In this document: one piece after another, positions 55,796-64,000 of the stretch
How the letters are laid out: every line of letters begins with the position of its first letter
Position numbering within the stretch: position 1 is the stretch's first letter
Assembly (NCBI RefSeq): GCF_963675585.1
Contig: NZ_OY776413.1
Span: 62,001 to 126,000, forward strand
Length of the DNA stretch: 64,000 nt
Direction: 5' to 3'
From: an uncultured Draconibacterium sp.
Lineage (GTDB): Bacteria; Bacteroidota; Bacteroidia; Bacteroidales; Prolixibacteraceae
Program-made: the position numbers and the translations under genes
Notes under the pieces: generated by a model
Database searches by the model: none
The model's input: the letters and a program-made list of their open reading frames with translations, nothing else
Told to the model about the DNA's origin: nothing

Positions 55796-55832
55796 ATTAC
55801 GGCGGGAAAAGTAAGAGGGACATAACAAGAAG

Positions 55833-55861
55833 ATGCCGCCGGTTGAACTAACCGGCGGCAT
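55833..55861. terminator. Bidirectional terminator, DUF6261-like gene and outer-membrane protein
   Basis: GC-rich 12-bp perfect stem ATGCCGCCGGTT/AACCGGCGGCAT with loop GAACT, followed by TTCTT on the plus strand, between two convergent genes. Confidence 0.85.
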
Positions 55862-55885
55862 TCTTATTTATATCCTTTCCTTTTA

Positions 55886-56479
55886 TTAAAAACCTACGCC
55901 AATACCCACACTAAAGTAGGGTTCCCAGTCTTTGTAAGGCGAATTTTCGTCGTTAATTACATCAAACAACACCTGCGCCGTAAACCAGGTATTTTTGGTA
56001 ATGGGCTGACTGTAACCTCCACCCAGCCATAAAAAAGGCACCCACTCGCGGCTGCTGCTTCCGTTAAACGAATACAGTTTGTAGTTCATCTCCGAAAATT
56101 CGGCGTGTAAATAAAGCTGCGGAACAACCCTAAGCCGGCTAAAAACACTCAACCCGTAATTGGAAGTTTCGTAATCGGTACTGTAGCGTTTGTCTTTTAC
56201 ATATTCGTACGACAACTGCCCTCCCACCGAAAATTTTGGTGTTAGTTTGTAACCCACCATGGGAGTTGCACCAATTACAGTGTAACTGCCAATCGACAAA
56301 TTTAAATACCCGCCGTAATACAATTTACTTTTGTCGATTTTGGGTTTTTGAACCACCGGTTCTTCCTGAACCATTGTCTCTTCAACCATTGTCTCCTCAA
56401 CTGTTGTAGTATCGGGTACCTGAGCAAAAGCAAGCACCGAAACAAAAAGTGCGATTATAAAAATGCCTGTAAACTTCAT
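55886..56479 (-). CDS. Outer-membrane beta-barrel protein
   Basis: 197 aa. Signal peptide MKFTGIFIIALFVSVLAFAQ, a Val/Glu/Pro-rich linker with a repeated VEETMV unit (residues about 26-45), then a barrel with GGYLNLSIGSYTVIGA, GGQLSYEYV and C-terminal YFSVGIGVGF ending in Phe. Specific role unknown. Monocistronic. Confidence 0.78.
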   Translation of the reverse strand: MKFTGIFIIALFVSVLAFAQVPDTTTVEETMVEETMVQEEPVVQKPKIDKSKLYYGGYLNLSIGSYTVIGATPMVGYKLTPKFSVGGQLSYEYVKDKRYSTDYETSNYGLSVFSRLRVVPQLYLHAEFSEMNYKLYSFNGSSSREWVPFLWLGGGYSQPITKNTWFTAQVLFDVINDENSPYKDWEPYFSVGIGVGF

Positions 56480-56639
56480 ACTTGTAAATTTTGTTTTTTA
56501 TTGGGAACAAAAAGATAAGTAAAAATCGATTATAAAACATAAAATTGCAACTATTTAATCGCAAGCGAAGTACTTTATCACACTTAGCCCGAGCAAATTT
56601 TTAATTGATTTTTGAATTCCGGCATTCAAATAATACTGC

Positions 56640-56647
56640 TATTTTTG
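56640..56647 (+). promoter_or_regulatory. Candidate -7 box (TATTTTTG) of recR
   Basis: Matches TAnnTTTG but ends only 4 bp before the recR ATG at 56652, so a transcript from here would be leaderless or nearly so. Confidence 0.4.
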
Positions 56648-56651
56648 AGGC

Positions 56652-57278
56652 ATGAATATCGACAAATATCCATCGCGTTTATTGGAGAATGCGGTAAACG
56701 AGTTTTCAAAACTACCGGGCATTGGCCGAAAAAGTGCACTTCGACTGGTTTTGCACCTGCTACGCCAGGACGTTGAAGACGTTACTGTTTTTGGAAACAG
56801 CCTGATTCAGTTGCGCAGCGAAATACAACATTGCAAAGTTTGCCACAACATTTCGGATACCGAAACCTGCCAGATTTGCGCCAATCCTGCACGAAACGAA
56901 AGTGTGATTTGTGTGGTGGAAAATATTCGTGACGTAATGTCGATTGAAAACACACAACAATTTAACGGTTTGTACCATGTGCTGGGTGGTATTATTTCGC
57001 CAATGGATGGAATTGGCCCATCCGATCTGGAGATAGAATCGCTGATAAATCGTGTTGATTCAGGCAAAATAATTGAAGTTATCCTGGCGCTTTCTACCAC
57101 CATGGAAGGCGACACCACCAACTTTTACATTTTCAGAAAATTAAAGGATAAAAACGTAAAGGTATCTACTTTGGCTCGTGGCGTTTCCATTGGCGACGAA
57201 CTGGAATATACCGACGAAATTACGTTGGGACGCTCGTTAACCAACCGTGTTCCGTATGAAAGTTCAGTGGGAAAATAA
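56652..57278 (+). CDS. recR: Recombination mediator RecR
   Basis: 208 aa. N-terminal helix-hairpin-helix ([15 protein letters not shown]), C4 zinc finger Cys61, Cys64, Cys73, Cys76, a Toprim domain ([31 protein letters not shown]) and the C-terminal Walker-B-like segment [20 protein letters not shown]. It works with RecO to load RecA on single-stranded gaps. Confidence 0.97.
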   Translation: MNIDKYPSRLLENAVNEFSKLPGIGRKSALRLVLHLLRQDVEDVTVFGNSLIQLRSEIQHCKVCHNISDTETCQICANPARNESVICVVENIRDVMSIENTQQFNGLYHVLGGIISPMDGIGPSDLEIESLINRVDSGKIIEVILALSTTMEGDTTNFYIFRKLKDKNVKVSTLARGVSIGDELEYTDEITLGRSLTNRVPYESSVGK

Positions 57279-57441
57279 GTCAGTTGAATCACATTTTTCT
57301 TTTTTTTCCGTTATCCAAAAAGGATTGCTATTTTTGGCTATCAGTACAAATAAAAGTTAAGGTATTAACAAAAGGTTGACGCAGGATCAGGAAAGTGGTT
57401 TTACTTCCGCTGTCCAACTTCCGTCTTCCAACTTTCGTTAC

Positions 57442-59400
57442 ATGAAACTTTCAATAATTATAGTCAACTACAACGTAAAACATTTTTTAGAGCAGTGCCT
57501 GCACTCGGTACTAAAGGCTGTAAAAAATTGTTCTGCCGAAATTTTTGTAGTCGATAATAATTCCGTTGACGGTTCGGCCCAGCTTATTCGCGAAAAGTTT
57601 CCAAACATTCAGTTTATACACAACACACAGAATGTTGGTTTTTCGAAGGCCAACAACCAGGCTATAAAACTGGCAAAGGGCGAATATATTTTGCTTTTAA
57701 ATCCGGATACGGTTGTTGAAGAAGATACCTTTAAAAAGGTTGTTGATTTTATGGACGGGCATCCTGAAGCAGGCGGACTGGGGGTAAAAATGATTGATGG
57801 GAAAGGAACCTTTTTGCCCGAATCGAAACGTGGGTTACCAACTCCGTGGGTGGCTTTTTACAAAATGTTTGGTTTATCGAAACTGTTTCCCCAATCGCAC
57901 AAATTTGGCAAATACCACCTTTCGTATTTAAACGAAAACGAAATTCACGAAATTGATGTTTTGGCCGGTGCGTTTATGTTAATGCGCAAAACTGCACTCG
58001 ACAAAGTGGGTTTGCTTGATGAAACATTTTTTATGTATGGCGAAGACATTGATCTGTCGTACCGCATTCAGCAAGGTGGGTTTAAAAATTATTATTTCCC
58101 CGAAACCACAATTATTCATTACAAGGGTGAGAGCACAAAAAAAGGTTCATTAAATTATGTAAAGGTATTTTACAATGCAATGATCATTTTTGCTAAAAAA
58201 CACTTCCCCGGAGGGAAAGCCGGAATTTTTGCCTTGCTCATACAGCTGGCCATTTATTTCAGAGCGCTTATTTCGATTTCGAAACGGATCATCGAAAAAA
58301 TAGTTGTACCGCTAATTGATGGACTTCTGATATTTGCAGGCTTTTGGTTAATTACACCCATTTGGGAAAACCTGCATTTTGGTCGTGCCGATTATTATCC
58401 AAAGGAGTTTTTACAATTTGTTGTACCCGTTTATATCCTTTTCTTTTTGTTTGGAATTTTATTTTCGGGAGGATACAAAAAACCGGTAAGCTTGTACAAA
58501 ATACTTCGTGGAATTGTTTGGGGCCTCATCTCCATTCTGCTGGTTTATTCGCTGGTTGACGAGAAGTTCCGTTTTTCGCGGGCTTTAATTTTATTGGGAA
58601 CTACCTGGTCGTCGTTTGCCGTAATTACATTCCGCCTGTTATTTCACTGGTTTAAAATTAAAGGATTCAGGCTCGACATAAAAAGTGCGCGAAAAATTGC
58701 CATTGTTGGCCACTCAAAAGAAGCCGAAAGAGTAAAACAAATACTCGAAAAAACACAAATAGAATCGGAACTGGCAGGTTTTATTGCACTCGACAACAGC
58801 GACAAAGGCAAAAACTACATTGGAGAATTAAATCAGTTGCGCGAAATTATTCGCATTAACCGAATTGATGAAATTATTTTTTGTGCCGAAAACCTGAGCT
58901 CCGCCGAAATTATTCGCGCTATGCTCGACCTTACTCAGCTAGACATTGATTATAAAATTGCACCCCCCGAAAGTATTAGTATTATTGGAAGCAATTCAAT
59001 ACACACTGCCGGCGATTTGTATGTTGTAAATGTAAATGCCATTTCAAAAACTTCGAACAAACGTAAAAAGCGGCTTATTGACATTGAATTTGCGCTTATA
59101 TTTTTGATAAGCAGCCCGCTGCTAATTTGGTTTTACAAACAAAAAGCCAACTTTCTGAAAAACATTGCTGGAGTTTTATCGGGTAAAAAATCGTGGATCG
59201 GTTACATTCCTGAAAGCGAAACCTTTGAAACATTGCCGTGCCTAAAAAGTGGCGTTTTAAATCCGGCCGACATGTTCCCTGAACTAACTTTAGACAAAGA
59301 AAAAATAACTCAGTTAAATATTTTGTATGCCCGGGATTACAGGGCTTTAACCGATGCCGGGCTTTTACTAAAAGCATGGAAAAATTTAGACCGCAAATGA
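57442..59400 (+). CDS. Glycosyltransferase family 2 fused to a degenerate sugar-phosphate-transferase-like membrane module
   Basis: 652 aa from the ATG at 57442 (MKLSIIIVNYNVKHF); the open frame upstream is unconserved repeat-like sequence. Residues 1-280 are a GT2 rhamnosyltransferase-type domain (VVDNNSVDGSAQ, LLLNPDTVVEED, GEDIDLSYRIQQGG). Four to five helices follow (about 270-400), then a Rossmann-like domain (KIAIVGHSKEAERV from about 417, EIIFCAENLSSAEI). The C-terminal KKRLIDIEFALIFLISSPLL to GKKSWIGYIP resembles the ends of polyprenyl-phosphate sugar transferases, but their catalytic FRTM/Asp-Glu segment is missing. So only the GT2 part is expected to be catalytic. Confidence 0.85.
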   Translation: MKLSIIIVNYNVKHFLEQCLHSVLKAVKNCSAEIFVVDNNSVDGSAQLIREKFPNIQFIHNTQNVGFSKANNQAIKLAKGEYILLLNPDTVVEEDTFKKVVDFMDGHPEAGGLGVKMIDGKGTFLPESKRGLPTPWVAFYKMFGLSKLFPQSHKFGKYHLSYLNENEIHEIDVLAGAFMLMRKTALDKVGLLDETFFMYGEDIDLSYRIQQGGFKNYYFPETTIIHYKGESTKKGSLNYVKVFYNAMIIFAKKHFPGGKAGIFALLIQLAIYFRALISISKRIIEKIVVPLIDGLLIFAGFWLITPIWENLHFGRADYYPKEFLQFVVPVYILFFLFGILFSGGYKKPVSLYKILRGIVWGLISILLVYSLVDEKFRFSRALILLGTTWSSFAVITFRLLFHWFKIKGFRLDIKSARKIAIVGHSKEAERVKQILEKTQIESELAGFIALDNSDKGKNYIGELNQLREIIRINRIDEIIFCAENLSSAEIIRAMLDLTQLDIDYKIAPPESISIIGSNSIHTAGDLYVVNVNAISKTSNKRKKRLIDIEFALIFLISSPLLIWFYKQKANFLKNIAGVLSGKKSWIGYIPESETFETLPCLKSGVLNPADMFPELTLDKEKITQLNILYARDYRALTDAGLLLKAWKNLDRK

Positions 59401-59924
59401 ACAAGCAACTAAAATATGGAAGAATAAGCTTGCGACCACTGGAACCGGGCGACATAGATTTGCTTTACAAATGGGAAAACAACATTGAAATTTGGGAAGT
59501 CAGCAACACCAAAACCCCTTTTTCAAAACATATTCTGGCTCAATACTTAGTTGAAGCTGCAAAAGACATTTACGAAACAAAACAACTGCGTTTAATCATA
59601 CAAAACGAAAAGCTTGAAGCCGTTGGAGCAGTTGACATTTTCGACTTCGAACCTTATCATCAACGTGCTGGTGTTGGAATTTTAATTCATGACGAAGCCG
59701 ACCGAAACAAAGGTTATGCTGCCGATGCCTTGCAGGCTTTATCGGCTTATGCGCTCGAGATTATTGGCTTAAAACAACTTTACGCAAACATTACGGCCGA
59801 CAATACAAAAAGTATACATGTATTTGTAAAATCGGGATTTGTGCAATGCGGAGTTAAAAAAGACTGGATTAAAACCCTGTCGGGCTGGAAGGATGAAATT
59901 TTGTTCCAGAAAATTCTCGCCTAA
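59397..59924 (+). CDS. GNAT family N-acetyltransferase
   Basis: 175 aa from the ATG at 59397, which overlaps the stop of the preceding glycosyltransferase gene by 4 bp (ATGA). RimJ/RimL-like GNAT fold with ISLRPLEPGDIDLLYKWENN, the acetyl-CoA loop around DEADRNKGYAADALQAL (motif A, R-x-x-G-x-A), and NTKSIHVFVKSGFVQCG (motif B). The coupling suggests acetylation of a sugar or peptide linked to the same glycan pathway; a ribosomal-protein target is the alternative. Confidence 0.88.
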   Translation: MNKQLKYGRISLRPLEPGDIDLLYKWENNIEIWEVSNTKTPFSKHILAQYLVEAAKDIYETKQLRLIIQNEKLEAVGAVDIFDFEPYHQRAGVGILIHDEADRNKGYAADALQALSAYALEIIGLKQLYANITADNTKSIHVFVKSGFVQCGVKKDWIKTLSGWKDEILFQKILA

Positions 59925-59938
59925 AGCTCATTTATAAG

Positions 59939-59959
59939 ATTCCGAAATAAATTCGGAAT
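59939..59959. terminator. Hairpin between convergent genes
   Basis: ATTCCGAA/TTCGGAAT with a 5-nt loop, after the GNAT gene. No strong U-tract; it may be a dispersed intergenic palindrome. Confidence 0.5.
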
Positions 59960-59989
59960 GACGAAATTGAACGTAATTTGATTGAGAAT

Positions 59990-60442
59990 TTACTTCCCTT
60001 CTTTAAATTCAGGTATTCCCTGTAAAAAACTGTACGAGTTATTCGGGTAATCGATTTCGCAGGCGTAATGCTGCAAACCATTCGAAACAAGCACCCGCTC
60101 AACACGCAATGCCATGTTGTAACGCACTACCTGGTCGAAAGTATCCTGCGTTATTTTTACATTTGGCGCTTTAAACTCTGCAATTAAAAAGGGTTGCCCG
60201 TTCTTAAGATAGATCAGCAAATCAAAACGGCGTTGTTTTCCATTCACCATCACTTGTTTTTCAACCGCCATCAGATTTTCCGGATACTTTTTTTCTGTTT
60301 TCAGATACTGAATAAAATTCTGACGCACCCATTCTTCGGGAGTCAGCACCACAAATTTCTTTCGTATCGAGTCAAAAATCAATGTTTTACCGTTTTCCGT
60401 TTTGGTTCTGAAGTTGTATTCTGGTAAATTTAATTTTTCCAT
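59990..60442 (-). CDS. Stand-alone HsdR-N-like (PD-(D/E)XK) nuclease-fold protein
   Basis: 150 aa. LTPEEWVRQNFIQYL then FDLLIYLKNGQPFLIAEFKAPN, the D-x(n)-E-x-K core of type I restriction HsdR N-terminal domains. No helicase or specificity subunit is nearby. Its conservation in Bacteroidota next to AMP nucleosidase and holA suggests a housekeeping DNA role, which is inference. Divergent from the AMP nucleosidase gene. Confidence 0.8.
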   Translation of the reverse strand: MEKLNLPEYNFRTKTENGKTLIFDSIRKKFVVLTPEEWVRQNFIQYLKTEKKYPENLMAVEKQVMVNGKQRRFDLLIYLKNGQPFLIAEFKAPNVKITQDTFDQVVRYNMALRVERVLVSNGLQHYACEIDYPNNSYSFLQGIPEFKEGK

Positions 60443-60472
60443 AAAACAGATTCTTTTTCCTTGCTAAATCAT

Positions 60473-60504
60473 TTTGGCTGGCGACGCTGAAAAATGTACA
60501 TTTG
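60473..60504 (+). promoter_or_regulatory. Full consensus Bacteroidota promoter of AMP nucleosidase
   Basis: TTTG at 60473-60476, a 20-bp spacer, and TACATTTG at 60497-60504: both the -33 and the -7 element match the consensus. The predicted start is about 38 bp before the ATG at 60549. It lies inside the longer frame that opens at 60474 and so favours the later start. Confidence 0.75.
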
Positions 60505-60548
60505 TCTCAACCTTAAACTTAATCGACAAAGGTAAAACAATTCGGTTT

Positions 60549-61319
60549 ATGAAGACAAAAAAAGAAATTGTAGACAACTGGCTTCCGCGTTATACGGGGA
60601 AAGAACTGGACGATTTTGGGAAACACATTTTGCTCACCAACTTTCAGGGTTACGTTGAACGTTTTGCCAAAAAATTTGAAGTGCCAATTGACGGAGCCGA
60701 TAGAAATATGCCAAGTGCGACTGCCGAAGGAATTACAATGATAAACTTTGGAATGGGCAGCCCAAACGCCGCTACCATTATGGATTTATTAAGTGCAATT
60801 CATCCGCGCGGTGTACTCTTTTTGGGTAAATGTGGCGGATTAAAACGCAAAAACAAATTGGGAGACTTAATTCTTCCCATTGCAGCCATTCGCAGCGACG
60901 GTACTTCCGACGATTATTTACCCCCTGAAGTTCCGGCACTTCCCGCATTTAATTTGCAACGAGCCGTATCACATATTTTGCGAAACAAAGAACAGGATTA
61001 CTGGACCGGAGTGGTTTTTACAACCAACCGCCGCGTTTGGGAATACGACGAGCGCTTTAAAAAGTACCTCAAAAAAACACGGGCCATGGCCATCGATATG
61101 GAAACGGCTACTTTATTTACCGTAGGATTTGCCAATCAGATTCCAACAGGGGCATTGTTGCTGGTATCTGATCAGCCCATGATTTCGACCGGTGTTAAAA
61201 CCGAGGCCAGCGACAAAAAAGTAAGTTCTACCTTTGTGGATTTACACATCCAGGCTGGAATAGATGCCTTGCTCGAAGTTAAAAATAACGGTTTATCGGT
61301 AAAACACTTAAGATTTTAG
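60549..61319 (+). CDS. amn: AMP nucleosidase, short form
   Basis: 256 aa from the ATG at 60549 (MKTKKEIVDNWLPRYTGKEL). It belongs to the nucleoside phosphorylase fold: FGMGSPNAATIMDLL, FLGKCGGLKRKNKLGDLI, AIDMETATLF and LLVSDQPM with the base-contact Asp. E. coli Amn has about 480 aa; this Bacteroidota type lacks the N-terminal regulatory domain. It hydrolyses AMP to adenine and ribose 5-phosphate. It is followed 1 bp later by holA. Confidence 0.88.
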   Translation: MKTKKEIVDNWLPRYTGKELDDFGKHILLTNFQGYVERFAKKFEVPIDGADRNMPSATAEGITMINFGMGSPNAATIMDLLSAIHPRGVLFLGKCGGLKRKNKLGDLILPIAAIRSDGTSDDYLPPEVPALPAFNLQRAVSHILRNKEQDYWTGVVFTTNRRVWEYDERFKKYLKKTRAMAIDMETATLFTVGFANQIPTGALLLVSDQPMISTGVKTEASDKKVSSTFVDLHIQAGIDALLEVKNNGLSVKHLRF

Positions 61320-61320
61320 A

Positions 61321-62322
61321 ATGGAGTTTGCAGATATTTTACAAAATCTAAAAAAGCAAATTTATCACCCCATTTACTTGCTTCAGGGTGAAGAACCTTA
61401 TTTTATTGACCAGCTTTCGAATTACATTGAAAAAAATGTATTAACAGATGCTGAAAAAGGATTTAACCAAACCGTTTTTTACGGAAAAGATTCGGATGCG
61501 CTCACCATTGCAGAAAGTTCATTGCGTTTTCCGATGATGGCGAACAAGCAGGTTATTGTGGTAAAAGAAGCACAAAGTCTGAGTAAAATAGACACACTGA
61601 CTTCTTATGCCGAGAAACCGCTGGCATCAACCATTCTTGTATTAAATTACAAGTACAAAAATCTCGACTCGAGAACCAAACTGGTAAAAGCCATTAAAAA
61701 GAACGGGGTGGTTTATACTTCAAAAAAGTTATACGAAAACAAAATACCCAACTGGATAGATGCATACCTGAAAAATCACAATTACAGTATTACACCCCAG
61801 GCAGCCATGTTGCTTACATCGTATCTCGGAACCGACCTGAGCAAAATTGCAAACGAGCTGGACAAACTGGTGATTGCGGTAAAAGGCAGCACAAAAATTA
61901 CACCCGAGCACATCGAAAAAAACATTGGATTAAGCAAAGATTTTAATGTATTGGAACTGCAAAATGCGCTGGGTGAAAAAGATATTTTAAAGGCCAATAA
62001 AATCATACAGTACTTTGGGGCCAATCCCACATTAAATCCGGTTCAAAAAACCATTGCCGGACTGTATTTCTATTTTTCGAAGCTATTTACCTATCATTTT
62101 CTAAACGATAAATCGGAACGAAATGTGGCCGCCGAATTACGTGTTCACCCGTTTTTTGTGCGCGAATATGTGGCAGCGGCGAAAAAATACTCGCCCACAA
62201 AACTGTATGAAATTATGGGTATTTTGCGCGAGTACGACATGAAAAGCAAAGGCTTTAATGTTTCAACAATGGTTGAAACGGGCGATTTACAAAAAGAAAT
62301 GATTTATAAAATTTTACACTAA
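61321..62322 (+). CDS. holA: DNA polymerase III subunit delta
   Basis: 333 aa. YLLQGEEPYFIDQLSNYIEK at the N-terminus replaces the AAA+ P-loop, and AMLLTSYLGTDLSKIANELDKL is the hallmark of HolA, followed by the collar domain. It opens the sliding clamp as part of the clamp loader. It is packed between AMP nucleosidase and the rhomboid gene with gaps of one base or less. Confidence 0.93.
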   Translation: MEFADILQNLKKQIYHPIYLLQGEEPYFIDQLSNYIEKNVLTDAEKGFNQTVFYGKDSDALTIAESSLRFPMMANKQVIVVKEAQSLSKIDTLTSYAEKPLASTILVLNYKYKNLDSRTKLVKAIKKNGVVYTSKKLYENKIPNWIDAYLKNHNYSITPQAAMLLTSYLGTDLSKIANELDKLVIAVKGSTKITPEHIEKNIGLSKDFNVLELQNALGEKDILKANKIIQYFGANPTLNPVQKTIAGLYFYFSKLFTYHFLNDKSERNVAAELRVHPFFVREYVAAAKKYSPTKLYEIMGILREYDMKSKGFNVSTMVETGDLQKEMIYKILH

Positions 62323-62937
62323 ATGATTACATGGTTTATTATCGGCGTTACTGCCGTTATTTCTTATGTTGCTTTTCAGAACCACGAACTGGCAAACAAA
62401 CTGCAATTTAATGCAGCCCAAATAATTCACCGCAAAGAATATTACCGGCTAATTTCGCATGCCTTTATTCATGCCAACTGGCCCCACCTTGTTGTAAACA
62501 TGATGGTTTTGTATTTTTTTGGACGAAATATTGAATATTATTTTAAGCTAGAATTTGGGAAACACACTTCTACTGCCTATTTTTTACTGCTCTATTTTGG
62601 CGGAATTTTAGCTTCAAACATCTGGAGCCTGATAAAAAATAAAAACAATTACTATTACAATGCAGTTGGTGCTTCGGGTGCTGTTTCTGCCGTACTTTTT
62701 GCAACCATATTTTTTCAACCCTGGGAACCACTCTATTTATTTGCCATTCTTCCCATTCCCGGAATTTTATTTGCCTTCGGATATCTTTTTTACTCGTATC
62801 AAATGAGCAAAAAGCAAAAAGACAATGTGGCACACGACGCGCACTTTTTGGGAGCAGTGTTTGGTTTTGTATTCCCGATCCTGTTAAAACCTGAATTGTT
62901 CGATCGTTTTATCGATAATTTATTTTCGTTTTTATAA
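62323..62937 (+). CDS. Rhomboid family intramembrane serine protease
   Basis: 204 aa with six hydrophobic segments. H55-x3-N59 is in loop/TM2, the catalytic serine is Ser118 in VGASGAVS, and His174 is in HDAHFLGAVFGF. The catalytic dyad is complete. It cleaves membrane-embedded substrates. Its start codon follows directly after the holA stop. Confidence 0.93.
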   Translation: MITWFIIGVTAVISYVAFQNHELANKLQFNAAQIIHRKEYYRLISHAFIHANWPHLVVNMMVLYFFGRNIEYYFKLEFGKHTSTAYFLLLYFGGILASNIWSLIKNKNNYYYNAVGASGAVSAVLFATIFFQPWEPLYLFAILPIPGILFAFGYLFYSYQMSKKQKDNVAHDAHFLGAVFGFVFPILLKPELFDRFIDNLFSFL

Positions 62938-62939
62938 GA

Positions 62940-63767
62940 ATGGATTTTATTATAATAAATGGCAAAGTCGTTTCGAAACACGAAGCGAACCTCACTGAAT
63001 TTCTGTGGGACGAGCCATTTATTCTTTCTCAAAAAGTATGGTTTGGCTTTGGTGGCATTCCGCTTTTCCACGAAAATATCGATTCCATTGAAAGGCAACT
63101 TAACTCCTTTCATCTTACGCTCCCGGCTTTGTTTAAAAACAAAAGAGAACTGTTTCGCCTCACAAAGCGCATGCTGAATAAAAACAAGTTCTACCGCTCG
63201 GGATTTATTGATTACCGTTTTTTTATTTCGGGAACAAAAATCGACACGCTCATCAGCAGTTCGGCTTTTGCTGAATTCGATTTTCCATTTACGGCAGCGG
63301 GCAAACTCGTTCAGTTTTCATCGTTTAAAAAAAGTACGCAGTCCATTTCCGGTCGCTTTAAAATTCACAACCAGATTTTATGGGAAGCCGCAAGTGCACA
63401 AACGCAAAATGCCGGTTTGCAAGGAACAATTATTCTAAACGAAAAGGATTGCATCTGCGAAGGAGTGGCGGCAAATATTTTTATGGTGAAAAAAGATGTA
63501 CTCATCACTCCATCACTCGATTCGGGTTGTTACGAGGATGTTCTGCGTCTTGTAATTCTTGAACTTGCAAAATCATCCGGTCTTAAAATAATTGAAACTC
63601 CGGATATTTCAAAAGAACATATTTTTAGCATGAATGAGTTGTTTTTTGCCAGCGAAGAAAAAGGAATCGAGTGGGTTTTGGGTCTAGAAACAAAACGTTA
63701 TGTACACGAATATTCTGATGAGATCCACCACAAACTCAACGAATTTTTAAAACATAAAATTATTTGA
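62940..63767 (+). CDS. Class IV PLP aminotransferase (aminodeoxychorismate-lyase-like)
   Basis: 275 aa fold-type IV protein. Lys141 in SGRFKIHN is the Schiff-base Lys and Glu174 in ICEGVAANIF contacts the pyridine nitrogen; LITPSLDSGCYEDVLRLVI is the phosphate and substrate loop. Its size and motifs fit PabC (4-amino-4-deoxychorismate lyase, folate synthesis) or a related transaminase. The substrate is not decided. It follows the rhomboid gene by 2 bp. Confidence 0.85.
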   Translation: MDFIIINGKVVSKHEANLTEFLWDEPFILSQKVWFGFGGIPLFHENIDSIERQLNSFHLTLPALFKNKRELFRLTKRMLNKNKFYRSGFIDYRFFISGTKIDTLISSSAFAEFDFPFTAAGKLVQFSSFKKSTQSISGRFKIHNQILWEAASAQTQNAGLQGTIILNEKDCICEGVAANIFMVKKDVLITPSLDSGCYEDVLRLVILELAKSSGLKIIETPDISKEHIFSMNELFFASEEKGIEWVLGLETKRYVHEYSDEIHHKLNEFLKHKII

Positions 63768-63812
63768 TTTAATGAAAAGCTGCATGCCACAAGCTTCAAG
63801 CTTATTCCCGAT

Positions 63813-63847
63813 TACTGAACACTGAACACTGAACACTGAACACTGGT
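63813..63847. repeat. Degenerate 7-bp tandem repeat, five units
   Basis: TACTGAA, CACTGAA, CACTGAA, CACTGAA, CACTGGT in exact phase after the class IV aminotransferase gene. Same heptad as at 11964-12012 and 22237-22285. An AAGCTTCAAGCTT direct/inverted motif lies just before it (63791-63803). Confidence 0.75.
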
Positions 63848-63852
63848 CTTTT

Positions 63853-64000
63853 CTAATTCAACAATGGATTTTCAGGGAAATTTTCCCAAAAAGAATACCG
63901 CGAACCCGCCTTTTTAACAAAATCAACCCACGACGATTCGCTCAAATCGCGCATAATGGCATCTTGCTCAACATCTGTAACCAGCCACGAATCTTCTTTT
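63853..64000 (-). CDS. Unknown protein, C-terminal 48 residues
   Basis: An open frame enters from the right edge and ends at a TAG (63855-63853). The end of the protein reads VDFVKKAGSRYSFWENFP, then ENPLLN. It shares codon preferences with its neighbours. I do not recognise the family from this fragment. It is convergent with the class IV aminotransferase gene. Confidence 0.6.
   Translation of the reverse strand, partial: KEDSWLVTDVEQDAIMRDLSESSWVDFVKKAGSRYSFWENFPENPLLN

Noticed and set aside
59990-60442. Remnant of a type I restriction system
   Set aside because: The frame is complete and compact, and no HsdM or HsdS fragments are nearby, so it is treated as an independent gene.

Overview
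The window comes from a Bacteroidota chromosome, most likely an order such as Marinilabiliales; the rank below phylum is inference. The evidence is the family content (short-form AMP nucleosidase, PUR-alpha-like DUF3276, a DUF6261-like protein, PAS-rich hybrid histidine kinases, GH110 and GH78 enzymes, LptF/G-type permease), AT-rich starts with no Shine-Dalgarno sequence, and several Bacteroidota-type TAnnTTTG -7 boxes. Most of the window is ordinary housekeeping sequence with short intergenic gaps.

1-8208 is the most interesting part. A tightly packed minus-strand operon encodes a divergent lysine-2,3-aminomutase-family radical SAM enzyme, PcaI- and PcaJ-like 3-oxoadipate CoA-transferase subunits, a GSA-aminomutase-like class III aminotransferase and a PcaF-like 3-oxoadipyl-CoA thiolase. 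An ALDH7/antiquitin-type dehydrogenase follows and runs off the left edge. A eukaryote-type (Lys9-like) saccharopine dehydrogenase is divergent from the operon. Together they suggest a carbon-conserving lysine route: saccharopine, 2-aminoadipate semialdehyde, 2-aminoadipate, 3-aminoadipate (by the aminomutase), 3-oxoadipate (by the aminotransferase), then succinyl-CoA plus acetyl-CoA. I know of no description of this route; it is inference from gene content and motifs.

8209-37224 holds a GIDE-like membrane protein, two AI-2E family permeases, PepD, a nitroreductase, a DUF3472 lipoprotein next to nth, a serine hydrolase, an ABC-F ATPase, DUF3276, folD, ffh, two hypothetical or outer-membrane proteins, tex, an AGCS amino-acid symporter, a BNR/sialidase-like lipoprotein, mutS2, a hybrid histidine kinase, a VOC protein and a GH110 alpha-galactosidase.

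37225-45877 contains three copies of a non-coding mobile element (MITE-like). Two 622-bp copies are apparently identical; the third, 510 bp, is divergent and inverted. All have related terminal inverted repeats and each has its own perfect 8-bp target duplication. Between them lie tRNA-Ser(UGA), HU, a TrmH-family methyltransferase, two glycosyltransferases, an LptF/G permease, a START-like protein and tRNA-Met(CAU).

45878-64000 holds a GH78 rhamnosidase, the malic enzyme maeB, a second hybrid kinase, a six-unit array with an exact 41-bp period upstream of a DUF6261-like gene, an outer-membrane protein, recR, a glycosyltransferase fused to a degenerate sugar-phosphate transferase, a GNAT acetyltransferase, an HsdR-N-like nuclease, AMP nucleosidase, holA, a rhomboid protease, a class IV aminotransferase, and the 3' end of an unknown gene. 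A 7-bp degenerate tandem repeat occurs at three separate intergenic sites.
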